From positions 1 to 54,912 of the forward strand of contig JBBQWS010000017.1 in the NCBI GenBank assembly GCA_038210415.1: DNA of 54,912 bases, read 5' to 3'. The stretch comes from JBBQWS01 sp038210415. GTDB lineage: Bacteria; Actinomycetota; Actinomycetes; Prado026. This document shows positions 33,705 through 41,776 of this stretch, one piece after another. The translations under genes were made by a program, and so were the position numbers. Below the pieces are notes generated by a model. The model worked only from the letters and a program-made list of their open reading frames with translations. It did no database searches and had not been told where the DNA came from. Positions within the stretch are counted from its first letter, which is position 1, and each line of letters starts with the position of its first letter.

Positions 33705-34449
33705 CCCACCGCTGCCGGTCATCGGGCCGGTCAGCCGCCGGCCGCCGCCGGGCGGCACCCGACGTGAGTGGCAGACAGCCACGGTGAGCGGGATCGCGCA
33801 GCAGACCGCGCGGATGAAGTCCTTCCGCCTGCATCTGCCGGCAGGATCGCCACACACACCGGGCCAGCACGTCGTCGTGCGGCTCACCGCACCGGACGGG
33901 TACACCGCCTCGCGGTCGTACAGCATCGCGTCCAACCCAACAGGCGGCAGTGAGATCGAGTTGCTCGTCGAGCGGCTCGACGAGGGTGAGGTGTCGACCT
34001 ACCTGCACGAGGACCTGCAGGTCGGCGACCCACTCGAGCTGCGGGGTCCGTTCGGCGGCTGGTTCGTCTGGAACGGCCAGCAGCCCGCGGTGCTCGTCGG
34101 TGGCGGGTCAGGGGTCGCGCCGCTGATGGCGATGGTGCGGCACCGGCGGGCCAAGCCGGCGTCGGCCCCGCTGCACCTGGTCGTATCGGTGCGCAGCCCC
34201 GACGACCTGCCCTACGCAGGCGAGTACGGCCCGGAGTCGAGCGTGGTCTACACGCGGCGGGCCCCTGTCGGCTCCGCCCGGCCTCCAGGACGGCTCGCCG
34301 CCCACGACCTCGCCGCCCACGTGCTACCGGGTCGTATCGCATACGTCTGCGGCTCGTCCGGGTTCGCCGACCACGCCTCAGACCTGCTCGTCGAGCTGGG
34401 CCTGCCGGCCTCGGACATCCGGGTGGAGAGGTACGGCGCTACGTCCTGA
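33697..34449 (+). CDS. Ferredoxin-NADP reductase-like FAD/NAD(P) oxidoreductase
   Basis: This protein moves electrons between NAD(P)H and a partner, probably the molybdoenzyme encoded just upstream. The 250-aa product has the FAD motif SRSYSIASNP, a second flavin-loop STYLHEDLQVGDPLELRGPFG, the NAD(P)-binding VLVGGGSGVAPLMAMVRH and a C-terminal YVCGSSGFADHASDLLVELG. No iron-sulfur cysteine cluster is present. The GTG at 33697 overlaps the upstream gene. Its stop lies inside the end of zur on the other strand (11 nt). Confidence 0.9.
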   Translation: MTDPPLPVIGPVSRRPPPGGTRREWQTATVSGIAQQTARMKSFRLHLPAGSPHTPGQHVVVRLTAPDGYTASRSYSIASNPTGGSEIELLVERLDEGEVSTYLHEDLQVGDPLELRGPFGGWFVWNGQQPAVLVGGGSGVAPLMAMVRHRRAKPASAPLHLVVSVRSPDDLPYAGEYGPESSVVYTRRAPVGSARPPGRLAAHDLAAHVLPGRIAYVCGSSGFADHASDLLVELGLPASDIRVERYGATS

Positions 34450-34882
34450 CCGTGTTGGCCAGGTGTGCGCAGTCGCCGCACGTGCCGACGATCTCAACGG
34501 TGTGACCGACTTCGGTGAAGCCGTGCTCGGCGGCGACCTTGTCGGCCCAGCGCTCCACCGCGGGGCCGTCGACCTCCACGGTGCGGCCGCAGCCACGACA
34601 GACGAGGTGGTGGTGGTGCCCGCTGCTGCAGCGCCGGTACGCCGTCTCACCGTCGGCGGTGCGGAGCACGTCGACCTCCCGTGAGTCGGCGAGCAGCTGC
34701 AGCGACCGGTAGACGGTGGTCAGCCCGACTCGGTCACCGCGGTGTCGGAGCAGGTCGTGCACCTCCTGCGCGCTGCGGAAGTCGGAGAGCTCGTCCAGCA
34801 GAGCGATCACGGCCGCGCGCTGCCGGGTCGACCGGACACCGGGCGCAGCAGCAGGACCGGGCGAGGCGCCGGGAGTGCCCAT
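34439..34882 (-). CDS. zur: Fur-family zinc-responsive repressor (Zur)
   Basis: Zur represses zinc uptake genes when zinc is plentiful. The 147-aa product has a winged-helix start (RSTRQRAAVIALLDELSDFRSAQEVHDLLRHRGDRVGLTTVYRSLQLL), the metal-site SSGHHHHLVCRGCGRTVEVDG and a second CxxC (GTCGDCAHL) for structural zinc. The ATG at 34882 is chosen because AGGGGG lies 6 nt before it; an upstream ATG at 34936 also exists. It is divergent from znuA with a Zur-box-like palindrome between, which makes Zur rather than Fur the likely identity. Confidence 0.9.
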   Translation of the reverse strand: MGTPGASPGPAAAPGVRSTRQRAAVIALLDELSDFRSAQEVHDLLRHRGDRVGLTTVYRSLQLLADSREVDVLRTADGETAYRRCSSGHHHHLVCRGCGRTVEVDGPAVERWADKVAAEHGFTEVGHTVEIVGTCGDCAHLANTVRT

Positions 34883-34945
34883 CCGAACCCCCTGAAACGG
34901 TCGCAGTCGGTCGTCGTCCTGCCCATTGTGCGGCATCGGGTCGAG

Positions 34946-34976
34946 TTGACAGTAATGAAAACGGATGTCATTTTGG
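34946..34976 (+). promoter_or_regulatory. Probable znuA promoter with overlapping Zur box
   Basis: TTGACA at 34946-34951 is a perfect -35 hexamer, with a weak -10 (CATTTT or TCATTT) about 16-17 nt later. Within this stretch, TAATGAAAACGGATGTCATT is an imperfect palindrome (AATGA/TCATT ends) that resembles actinobacterial Zur operators of the TGAAAATNATTTTCA kind. Zur bound here would cover the promoter of znuA. Confidence 0.65.
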
Positions 34977-35011
34977 TCTCATCTGGCCCGCCATCGTTGG
35001 GAGCTGCCCCC

Positions 35012-35932
35012 GTGCGCTTGTCGAGCACCCTGGCCCTGGGCGTGCTGCTGTCACTGTCGGCCTGCTCCGTCTCGTCGGCCCCGCAGGGCGTGGCCCCGCC
35101 TGGCACCGGTTCCCGAACGATCCGCGTCGTCGCTGCCGAGAACTTCTGGGGCAGCATCGCCAGCTCCGTCGGCGGCAAGCGGGTCGAGGTGATGAGCCTG
35201 ATCGACAGCCCCGACGCCGACCCGCACGACTATGAGGCGACTGCAGCCGATGGGCGAGCGATCGCCTCGGCCGACCTCGTGCTGATCAACGGAGTCGGCT
35301 ACGACACCTGGGCGGGCAAGCTGGCTGAGGCCAACCCCGTGCCCGGCCGGGTCGACCTCAGCGTGGGCGCCCTCGTGGGCGCAGCCCCGGGCGACAATCC
35401 GCACCGCTGGTACAACCCCGACGACGTCCGGCGGGTCGCCGACCAGCTCCTGTCCGAGTACCAGCGGATCGACCCCGCCGACTCGGCCTACTTCGTGGCT
35501 CAGCGAGCCACGTTCGAGACTGCCGGCCTCGCGGCGTACAAGTCGGTGGTCGCGGACATCCGCGCCACGTACTCCGGTACGCCGATCGGGGCCTCGGAGA
35601 GCATCGTCGCGATGATCGCGCCCGCGCTGGGGCTCGACCTGATCTCGCCGACCGCCTTCCTCACCGCGATCAGTGCGGGCAGCGACCCGACCGCGGCCGA
35701 CAAGGCCACGGTCGACGCCCAGATCAGGAGTCGTCAGATCAAGGTCTACGTCTACAACCGGCAGAACGCGACACCGGACGTCCAGACCCAGATCGACGAG
35801 GCCAAGGCCCAGGGCATCCCCGTCGCGACGATCACCGAGACCATGGTCCCCGCGACGGCGACGTGGCAGCAGTGGCAGACCGCCCAGCTGGTCGAGCTCC
35901 GGGCCGCGCTGGCCGCCGCGACGGGCCGGTGA
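35012..35932 (+). CDS. znuA: Zinc ABC transporter substrate-binding lipoprotein
   Basis: This protein captures zinc (or a related metal) outside the membrane for the ABC importer. The 306-aa product has a signal peptide with lipobox LSAC (Cys18), then VVAAENFWGSIASSVGG, the metal-site His in DPHDYEAT (His72), a second in NPHRWYNPDDV (His131), and ASESIVAMIAPALGL. There is no His-rich acidic loop of the enteric ZnuA kind, and the usual third His is not evident. The GTG at 35012 follows GGGAG and gives a proper signal peptide. It is followed by the ATPase and two permeases. Confidence 0.9.
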   Translation: MRLSSTLALGVLLSLSACSVSSAPQGVAPPGTGSRTIRVVAAENFWGSIASSVGGKRVEVMSLIDSPDADPHDYEATAADGRAIASADLVLINGVGYDTWAGKLAEANPVPGRVDLSVGALVGAAPGDNPHRWYNPDDVRRVADQLLSEYQRIDPADSAYFVAQRATFETAGLAAYKSVVADIRATYSGTPIGASESIVAMIAPALGLDLISPTAFLTAISAGSDPTAADKATVDAQIRSRQIKVYVYNRQNATPDVQTQIDEAKAQGIPVATITETMVPATATWQQWQTAQLVELRAALAAATGR

Positions 35933-35936
35933 CGTG

Positions 35937-36761
35937 GTGACGGGTCTGATCGAGCTCCGCGCCGCGGCGATCCGGGTGGGTGATCGGACGCTGTGGACCG
36001 GCGTCGACCTTACGGTCGCAGCGGGCGAATTCGTGGCGGTCCTCGGGCCGAACGGCGTGGGCAAGTCGACCCTGATCAAGGCGATCCTCGGGGTGGTCCC
36101 GCTCAGCGCGGGATCGCTGACGGTGGACGGAGCAGCGCCGGGAGCGGCGAACGGGCTGGTCGGCTATCTCCCGCAGAGACGCAGTTTCGACGCCCAGCTC
36201 CGGGTCCGCGGCACCGACGTCGTTCGGCTGGGGCTGGACGGGCACCGCTGGGGAGTGCCGCTCCCGTGGGCCCGCCGTTTCAGCGCCTCCGCCCGCGCCG
36301 ATGCCGCCCGGGTCGCCGAGGTGATCCAGCTGGTCGGAGCCGACGCATACGCCGAACGTCCGGTGGGGGAGCTCTCCGGTGGCGAGCAGCAGCGACTGCT
36401 GATCGCGCAAGCACTGGCGTCCCGACCCCGGCTGCTGCTGCTCGACGAGCCGCTCGACAGCCTCGACCTGCCGAACCAGAGCGCGGTGGCGGCGCTGATC
36501 TCGCGGATCTGTCACGACGACGGCGTGACGGTGATCATGGTCGCGCACGACGTGAACCCGATCCTCAGCTACCTCGACCGCGTGGTCTACATCGCGTCCG
36601 GCGGGGTCGCAGCCGGGACCCCGCACGAGGTCATCACCAGTGAGACGCTGAGCCGGTTGTACGGCACCGACATCGAGGTGCTGGCGACGGCAAGTGGGCA
36701 GCTCGTGGTGGTCGGCCAGCCCGAGGCGCCGGCTCACCACCACGACCGGCACGCATCGTAG
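35937..36761 (+). CDS. znuC: Zinc ABC transporter ATP-binding protein
   Basis: This is the cytoplasmic ATPase of the metal importer. The 274-aa product has Walker A GPNGVGKST (37-45), Q-loop YLPQRRSF, signature LSGGE (146-150), Walker B LLLLDEPLDSLD and H-loop MVAHDVNPI. The C-terminus ends in a His-rich tail (AHHHDRHAS), as is common in metal transporters. Starts at GTG 35934 or 35937 are both possible. It lies 4 nt after znuA. Confidence 0.92.
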   Translation: MTGLIELRAAAIRVGDRTLWTGVDLTVAAGEFVAVLGPNGVGKSTLIKAILGVVPLSAGSLTVDGAAPGAANGLVGYLPQRRSFDAQLRVRGTDVVRLGLDGHRWGVPLPWARRFSASARADAARVAEVIQLVGADAYAERPVGELSGGEQQRLLIAQALASRPRLLLLDEPLDSLDLPNQSAVAALISRICHDDGVTVIMVAHDVNPILSYLDRVVYIASGGVAAGTPHEVITSETLSRLYGTDIEVLATASGQLVVVGQPEAPAHHHDRHAS

Positions 36762-36772
36762 GCGACCTGAGG

Positions 36773-37648
36773 ATGCCGACGTCTTCCGGGTTGGACCCGG
36801 TCCTGACCTGGAACCTCGTCGACGACATGCGACAGGTGCTGGAATTCCCGTTCATGGTCAACGCCTTTCGGGCCGGCGCCATCGTCGCGGTCCTCTCCGG
36901 GCTGATCGGGTGGTTCATGGTGCTGCGTCGGCAGAGCTTCGCCGGGCACACCCTCGCGGTCGTCGGGTTCCCCGGTGCTGCCGGAGCGGTGCTGGTGGGC
37001 GTGAGCGCGGTGTACGGGCTGTTTGCGTTCGCGGTGGTTGCCGCCTTGGTGATCGCCCTTGTCCCGGGCGGCGGGACACGAGGCTACAGCGAGGAGTCGG
37101 CGGTGACCGGCACCGTACAGGCGTTCGCGCTGGCCTGCGGGTTCCTGTTCGTCAGCCTGTACGGCGGAATACTCAGCGGCTCGAACGCGCTGCTCTTCGG
37201 CAGCTTCCTCGGCATCACTCAGGCCCAGGTCGTCGTGCTCCTGGCTGCGGCCGCCGCCGCCCTGTTGGTGCTTGCCGCTATCGCGCGACCGCTGCTGTTC
37301 GCATCGATCGACCCTGCGGTGGCGGCGGCCCGTGGAGTGCCGGTGCGCGCCATGTCTGTGGTCTTCCTGGTGCTGCTCGCGGTGGCGGCGGCCGAGGTCA
37401 GCCAGATCACCGGCACGCTGCTCGTCTTCGCCCTGCTGGTCGTGCCTGCCGCGACGGCCCAGCTGTTGACGGCCAGACCGGGGTTGAGCATGGTGCTGAC
37501 GGTCGTGCTCGGGGTCTCGGTGACCTGGTTGGCCCTGTTCGTCGCGTACTTCTCGGCCTACCCGCTGGGGTTCTTCCTGACGACGATCGCCTTCGCGCTG
37601 TACGTCGGCGCCGTCGGCGCCCGCCGGTTCCGGGCGGTCGGCCGATGA
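36773..37648 (+). CDS. znuB: Zinc ABC transporter permease 1
   Basis: This is an ABC-3 family integral membrane subunit. The 291-aa product has about eight or nine hydrophobic helices, the family motif MVLRRQSFAGHTLAVVGFPGAAGA and the ATPase-contact region IDPAVAAARGVPVRAMSVVFLVLLAVAAAEVSQITG. It is 11 nt after the ATPase gene and overlaps the second permease gene by 4 nt. Having two distinct permeases suggests a heterodimer. Confidence 0.92.
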   Translation: MPTSSGLDPVLTWNLVDDMRQVLEFPFMVNAFRAGAIVAVLSGLIGWFMVLRRQSFAGHTLAVVGFPGAAGAVLVGVSAVYGLFAFAVVAALVIALVPGGGTRGYSEESAVTGTVQAFALACGFLFVSLYGGILSGSNALLFGSFLGITQAQVVVLLAAAAAALLVLAAIARPLLFASIDPAVAAARGVPVRAMSVVFLVLLAVAAAEVSQITGTLLVFALLVVPAATAQLLTARPGLSMVLTVVLGVSVTWLALFVAYFSAYPLGFFLTTIAFALYVGAVGARRFRAVGR

Positions 37649-38523
37649 CTGCGCTCGTTGCCGCGGGCGGGCTCGCCGACCTCTGGGCCCTGCCGTTCAT
37701 GCGCTACGCGCTGCTGGCGGGTATCCCGGTGGCCGTCCTGGCCGGGCTGGTCGGCTACTTCATGGTCCTGCGCAGCCAGGTGTTCAGCGGCGACGCGCTG
37801 AGTCACGTGGCCTTCACCGGGGCTCTCGGGGCGCTGGCCTTCGGTATCGACGCCCGCGTCGGGCTGTTCGTCGCAACGATCGCGGTCGGGGCGGCGCTCG
37901 GCATGCTGGGCAACCGGGGCCGCGCCGACGATGTCGTGATCGGTGCCGTCTTCGTCTGGGTGCTCGGGCTCGGAGTCCTCGCGCTCTCGGTCTACACGGC
38001 GAGCTCCCATTCGGCGACCAATGCCGCGGCCGGGGCGAACGTCCTCTTCGGGTCGATCTTCGGGCTCAGTCCGGCGAAGGCGACGAGCGCAGCCCTCGTC
38101 GCCTTCGCGCTGATCGCCGTGGTGCTGGTGATCGCCCGGCCGCTGCTCTTCGCGAGTCTCGACGAGGCAGTCGCGGCAGCGCGCGGGGTTCCGGTGCGTG
38201 CTCTCGGGGTTGCGCTGCTCGCTCTGGTCGGGGCTACGGCCGCCGAGGCCACGCAAGTGGTCGGGGCGTTGCTGCTGCTCGGTCTGCTCGCCGCCCCGGC
38301 CGGAGCGGCGCAGCAGCTGAGCTCCCGCCCCTACGTCACCATGGCCCTGTCGAGCGCGTTTTCGGCGCTCTCGATGGTGCTCGGCCTCCTGGGCAGCTAT
38401 CTCGTGCCCAGGATGCCGCCCAGCTTTGCGATCGTGGCTGCCGCGGCCACCATCTACGGCCTCGCGGTGCTATTCGGCCGGGGTCTGCGCAAGCGCCCGC
38501 AGCGCACCGGAGAGCCGGCTTGA
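37645..38523 (+). CDS. znuB: Zinc ABC transporter permease 2
   Basis: This is the second ABC-3 permease, 292 aa. It has MVLRSQVFSGDALSHVAFTGALGA (closer to typical ZnuB than permease 1, with the His after ALS), FGSIFGLS and SLDEAVAAARGVPVRALGVALLALVGATAAEATQVVGALLLLGLLAAP. It shares the same layout as permease 1 but is clearly divergent in sequence. The last 54 nt overlap the DUF302 gene on the other strand. Confidence 0.92.
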   Translation: MTALVAAGGLADLWALPFMRYALLAGIPVAVLAGLVGYFMVLRSQVFSGDALSHVAFTGALGALAFGIDARVGLFVATIAVGAALGMLGNRGRADDVVIGAVFVWVLGLGVLALSVYTASSHSATNAAAGANVLFGSIFGLSPAKATSAALVAFALIAVVLVIARPLLFASLDEAVAAARGVPVRALGVALLALVGATAAEATQVVGALLLLGLLAAPAGAAQQLSSRPYVTMALSSAFSALSMVLGLLGSYLVPRMPPSFAIVAAAATIYGLAVLFGRGLRKRPQRTGEPA

Positions 38524-38877
38524 CGCCTCGTCGGCCACTTCGGCGATGTCCGGGTTGCCCGTGAGGCTCACCATGAGCGCCGGGTCCATCGCCTCGACCC
38601 GCGTGTGCGTGTCGTCGATCGCGCGGACCACGACATTGCACGGGAGCAGCAGCCCGATCGACGCCTCGAGCTCGATCGCCCGGTGTGCGAGCGGCGGGTT
38701 GCAGGCGCCCAGGATGAGGTACGGCGGAAGCTCGACGCCGAGCTTTGCCTTCATCGTCGCGGATACGTCGATCTCGGTCAGGACGCCGAATCCCTGCTCG
38801 GCAAGCGCAGCCCGGGTCTGTTCCACGGTCTGGGCAAAGTCGAGTTCGAGCGTGACCTGCATGCCGTACTCAGCCAT
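38470..38877 (-). CDS. DUF302 family protein
   Basis: This 135-aa cytoplasmic protein has the DUF302 pattern: VEQTRAALAEQGFGVLTEIDV, KLGVELPPYLILGACNPPLAHRAIELEASIGLLLPCNVVVR. The two cysteines (in GACNP and LPCNV) are the conserved ones of this family. No enzymatic role is established. AAGGGG precedes the ATG at 38877. A CsoR/CstR-like operator lies 43 nt upstream, and members of this family often accompany copper- or persulfide-responsive genes. Its 3' end is antisense to the end of the second zinc permease. Confidence 0.88.
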   Translation of the reverse strand: MAEYGMQVTLELDFAQTVEQTRAALAEQGFGVLTEIDVSATMKAKLGVELPPYLILGACNPPLAHRAIELEASIGLLLPCNVVVRAIDDTHTRVEAMDPALMVSLTGNPDIAEVADEASSRLSGALRALAQTPAE

Positions 38878-38919
38878 CGTGGACCCCTTGCTCGGTGGGA
38901 TCGTACCTACCAGCCAACT

Positions 38920-38935
38920 ATACCCAGAGGGGTAT
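38920..38935. promoter_or_regulatory. CsoR/CstR-like operator palindrome
   Basis: ATACCC, 4 nt (AGAG), GGGTAT is a perfect 6+6 inverted repeat in the divergent gap between the DUF302 gene and the DUF4010 gene. GC-rich TACCC/GGGTA palindromes are the known targets of CsoR-family copper and persulfide sensors. No CsoR-family gene is in the window, so the regulator would be encoded elsewhere. Confidence 0.5.
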
Positions 38936-38988
38936 GGCGCCAAGCGCTAGGCTGGAATCGGGCCGCAAGGTCGGAAAGGGGTTCGGGG

Positions 38989-40230
38989 ATGAGCTGGGTC
39001 GAGGTGCAGCCGTATCTCGTCGCGCTCGCGATCGGGCTGCTCCTGGGGTTCGAGCGTGAGCGGACGCCGAACCGGCGCCGCGCCGCGGGATCCCGCACTT
39101 TCGCCCTCATCTCGCTGGCAGGTGTCGTCACCTCATCGCTCTCGATCGGGCTGGTCGTCGCCGGACTGGTCGCCGTGAGCGCCCTCATGGCACTGGCCTA
39201 CTTCCGTACGGCGGACGAGGACCCGGGGACGACGACAGAGGTTGCTGCAGTCGTCGCGTTCCTGCTAGGCGTGCTCGCCTGGAAGGACCCCGTACTCGCC
39301 GTCGCGCTGGCAGTCGTCGTTGCTGCCCTGCTCGTGTCGAAGGACCGGCTGCATCACTTCGCCCGCGAGGTCGTCACCGAGGTCGAGCTCGAGGACGCGC
39401 TGAAGTTCCTCGTCGTCGCGTTCGTGGTCCTGCCCCTGCTGCCGAACCGGGCCCTCGGGCCGTACGGTGTGCTGAACCCGGCCCGGATCTGGCTGCTGGT
39501 CGTGCTGATCACGGGGATCGGCTGGGTCGGCTACATCGGGGTGCGGTCGGTCGGGCCGCGCCGAGGGTTGCTCGTCACGGGGCTCGCCGGCGGCTTCGTC
39601 TCCGCCACGGCGACCACCGCCTCGATGGGTCAGATCAGCCGGACGACCGGCAAGGTCCGGGCGCCGTTGTCAGGGGCCTTGCTCGCGAGCATGGCCACGT
39701 TCGTCCAGCTGTTGATCGTGATCGGGTTCGTCGACCGGCGGGTGCTCGAGCGACTGCTGCCCGCGGTGCTCGCCGGCGCGGGCGTGCTTGCCGTCGTTGC
39801 CGTCATCGCCTACCGGGGCGCCGAGCAGCCGACCGGGCCGCTCGCCTCGGACCGACCACCGCCACGACCGTTCGCGTTGGCTCCGGCGCTCGTGCTCGCG
39901 GCCGTGCTCACGGTCGCCCTGCTCGTCGGACGCTGGGGCGCCGCGGTGCTGGGACCGCAGGGGGCGGTGCTGGCCGCGGCCGCCGCAGGTCTGGCCGACG
40001 CGCATGCCGGCTCGGTCGCGGCTGCCAGCCTCGCCGCCAAGGGTGACATCGCCGTGACCACGGCCGTGGTCGCCGTAGCTGCGGCACTGGGTAGCAATCT
40101 GATCGTCAAGGTGGTGCTGGCGTTCACGGCCGGTGGCCGGCGCTTCGGGCTGACATTCCTGGCGGGGATGACCGGTCCGGCGGTCGTGTTCGGTGTCGCG
40201 CTCGCGATCAGCAGCACCCTGCTGACCTGA
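38989..40230 (+). CDS. MgtC/SapB-DUF4010 family membrane protein
   Basis: This 413-aa integral membrane protein has about twelve hydrophobic segments. The N-terminal part matches the MgtC/SapB domain (YLVALAIGLLLGFERERTPN, AAGSRTFALISLAGVV), and the rest is DUF4010 (ALKFLVVAFVVLPLLPNRALGPYGVLNPARIWLLVVLITGIGWVGYI, TGLAGGFVSATATTASM). The function is not established; transport or stress at the membrane is a guess. GGAAAGGGG precedes the ATG at 38989. It is divergent from the DUF302 gene across the CsoR/CstR-like site. Confidence 0.87.
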   Translation: MSWVEVQPYLVALAIGLLLGFERERTPNRRRAAGSRTFALISLAGVVTSSLSIGLVVAGLVAVSALMALAYFRTADEDPGTTTEVAAVVAFLLGVLAWKDPVLAVALAVVVAALLVSKDRLHHFAREVVTEVELEDALKFLVVAFVVLPLLPNRALGPYGVLNPARIWLLVVLITGIGWVGYIGVRSVGPRRGLLVTGLAGGFVSATATTASMGQISRTTGKVRAPLSGALLASMATFVQLLIVIGFVDRRVLERLLPAVLAGAGVLAVVAVIAYRGAEQPTGPLASDRPPPRPFALAPALVLAAVLTVALLVGRWGAAVLGPQGAVLAAAAAGLADAHAGSVAAASLAAKGDIAVTTAVVAVAAALGSNLIVKVVLAFTAGGRRFGLTFLAGMTGPAVVFGVALAISSTLLT

Positions 40231-40340
40231 CCCCGCTGACGTTGACCGAACGTTGGCCGGCTCTTGGCGTGGGCGCAACCGTCACGCGGCTTGAGTGGCG
40301 CAAGCGGCGCGACGAGTCGCCGGGCAGCAAGGAGTGCGAC

Positions 40341-41105
40341 ATGACTATCACCCGACTGCGCAGCGGAATCACCGGGGTGTTGCTCGCCATGACCGTGACG
40401 GCCGCTGGCGCGCTGGTCGCGGGGCCGGCCGAGGCAGTCAGCATCGTCGCGAGCAGCGCGACGACGACCAGGCTGAGCACGACCCGCGCAGTCGCGTACA
40501 ACGGTCAGCCCGGAAACGTGGTCGCGACGGTCAAGGCGACGACACCGTCAGGTGGCGTACCGACCGGATCGGTCGACTTCCTCGTCGACGGTGCTGTCTG
40601 GTGGACCTCGATCGTCGATGCGAGGGGCAAGGCGACTCTCGCGTTCGCCGACCTGGGTCCGGGGACGTACGTGCTCTCGGCGGCCTACTCGGGAGACGCC
40701 ACGCACGACCCATCGACTGCGACCAGCACGTTGACCCAGACCATCCTGCCGAATGCCCCGACGGCGGCGGTCAGCTTCACGCCCGCGACCGTCGCCGTTG
40801 GCGGCACGTCGCGGCTGGTCGTCTCGGCGACGAACAACGGTCCGACCTCGATGCCGAGCGTGGCGCTGGGAGTGGTGCTCCCCGGCCTACCGTTCGGGGT
40901 CGTCTCCTTGCCGCCGGGTGCGGGTTGCCGACGTTCGGCGCCCAACCTGCTCTACTGCCTCGTGTCCATCCCCAGGGGGGCGACCCGCAGCATCGTCTTG
41001 ACCGTGGTCGGAACCGTCGCCGGCACGTTCTCGTCGTCCGGCTACGCCCGTAACATCGACACGATGGACGAGACCGGAGCCACGGCCACGCTCACCGTCC
41101 AGTAG
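40341..41105 (+). CDS. Secreted Ig-like repeat protein
   Basis: This 254-aa exported protein has a signal peptide (about residues 1-33, hydrophobic GVLLAMTVTAAGALVAG, cleavage near AEA). A bacterial Ig-like domain follows (TRAVAYNGQPGNVVATVKATTPSGGVPTGSVDFLVDGA...YSGDATHDPSTA), then a DUF11-like beta domain (TAAVSFTPATVAVGGTSRLVVSATNNGPTSM) with one Cys pair. No sortase signal or membrane anchor is seen, so it is probably released or loosely bound. AAGGAG stands 6 nt before the ATG at 40341. The function is unknown. Confidence 0.8.
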   Translation: MTITRLRSGITGVLLAMTVTAAGALVAGPAEAVSIVASSATTTRLSTTRAVAYNGQPGNVVATVKATTPSGGVPTGSVDFLVDGAVWWTSIVDARGKATLAFADLGPGTYVLSAAYSGDATHDPSTATSTLTQTILPNAPTAAVSFTPATVAVGGTSRLVVSATNNGPTSMPSVALGVVLPGLPFGVVSLPPGAGCRRSAPNLLYCLVSIPRGATRSIVLTVVGTVAGTFSSSGYARNIDTMDETGATATLTVQ

Positions 41106-41751
41106 CGGGCGTCAGGTCGGGTGACTGGTCACGTAGCAGCGCAAGCACCTCGTCGTCGGTGGTCGCCGAGAAGTCGTCGTAGAACCGGCCCAGCGCCTGG
41201 AAGTCGATCGGCTGCTCCAGGCAGACGACCTCGTCCGCGTGCGCGCGCAGCTCGTCTACCGCTGACGGCGGCGCGACCGGGAGCGCGAGCACGACTCGTG
41301 CCGCCCCGTGCGCCCTGACGACCCGTAGGGCGGCCAACGCCGTCGACCCGGTGGCGGCGCCGTCGTCGACCACGATCGCGATCCGGCCGGCCAGCTTGAG
41401 CCGCGGCCGGACCCTTCGGTAGGTCTGGATCCGGCGGGAAAGCTCGGTCTGCTCGGCGAGCTCGACCACGGCCACGTCAGCCGGCGTGACGCCGAAGGCG
41501 TCGACCAGGGCTTGGTCCAGGACCCGGACCCCGTCCTCGCCGATCGCACCCATAGCCAGCTCGGGGCGAAAGGGGAGTCCGAGCTTGCGGACGATGACGA
41601 CGTCGAGCGGAGCCCCCAGTGCCCTCGCCACTTCGGCGGCTACCGGCACGCCGCCGCGCGGCAGGCCCAGCACGACGACATCCGGACCCAGCTGGCCGCG
41701 GAGGCTCGCGGCCAGCTGCCGGCCCGCGTCGACGCGGTCGACGAACGGCAT
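41092..41751 (-). CDS. Phosphoribosyltransferase family protein
   Basis: This is a type I PRTase-fold protein of 219 aa. It has VVVLGLPRGGVPVAAEVARALGAPLDVVIVRKLGLP near the N-terminus and the PRPP-binding loop IVVDDGAATGSTALAAL at about residues 126-142. C-terminal residues place it with the predicted phosphoribosyltransferases of the ComF/stress-operon kind rather than a named nucleotide-salvage enzyme. The substrate is unknown. Its end overlaps the Ig-like gene on the other strand by 14 nt. It lies downstream of the sulfur-relay operon. Confidence 0.85.
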   Translation of the reverse strand: MPFVDRVDAGRQLAASLRGQLGPDVVVLGLPRGGVPVAAEVARALGAPLDVVIVRKLGLPFRPELAMGAIGEDGVRVLDQALVDAFGVTPADVAVVELAEQTELSRRIQTYRRVRPRLKLAGRIAIVVDDGAATGSTALAALRVVRAHGAARVVLALPVAPPSAVDELRAHADEVVCLEQPIDFQALGRFYDDFSATTDDEVLALLRDQSPDLTPATGR

Positions 41752-41776
41752 GACATCGGGTTCTGGACGTCGGGTT

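Noticed and set aside
40231..40340. An upstream start for the Ig-like secreted protein at 40242
   Set aside because: It would place 33 charged residues before the signal peptide. The ATG at 40341 has AAGGAG at proper spacing and starts a normal signal peptide.
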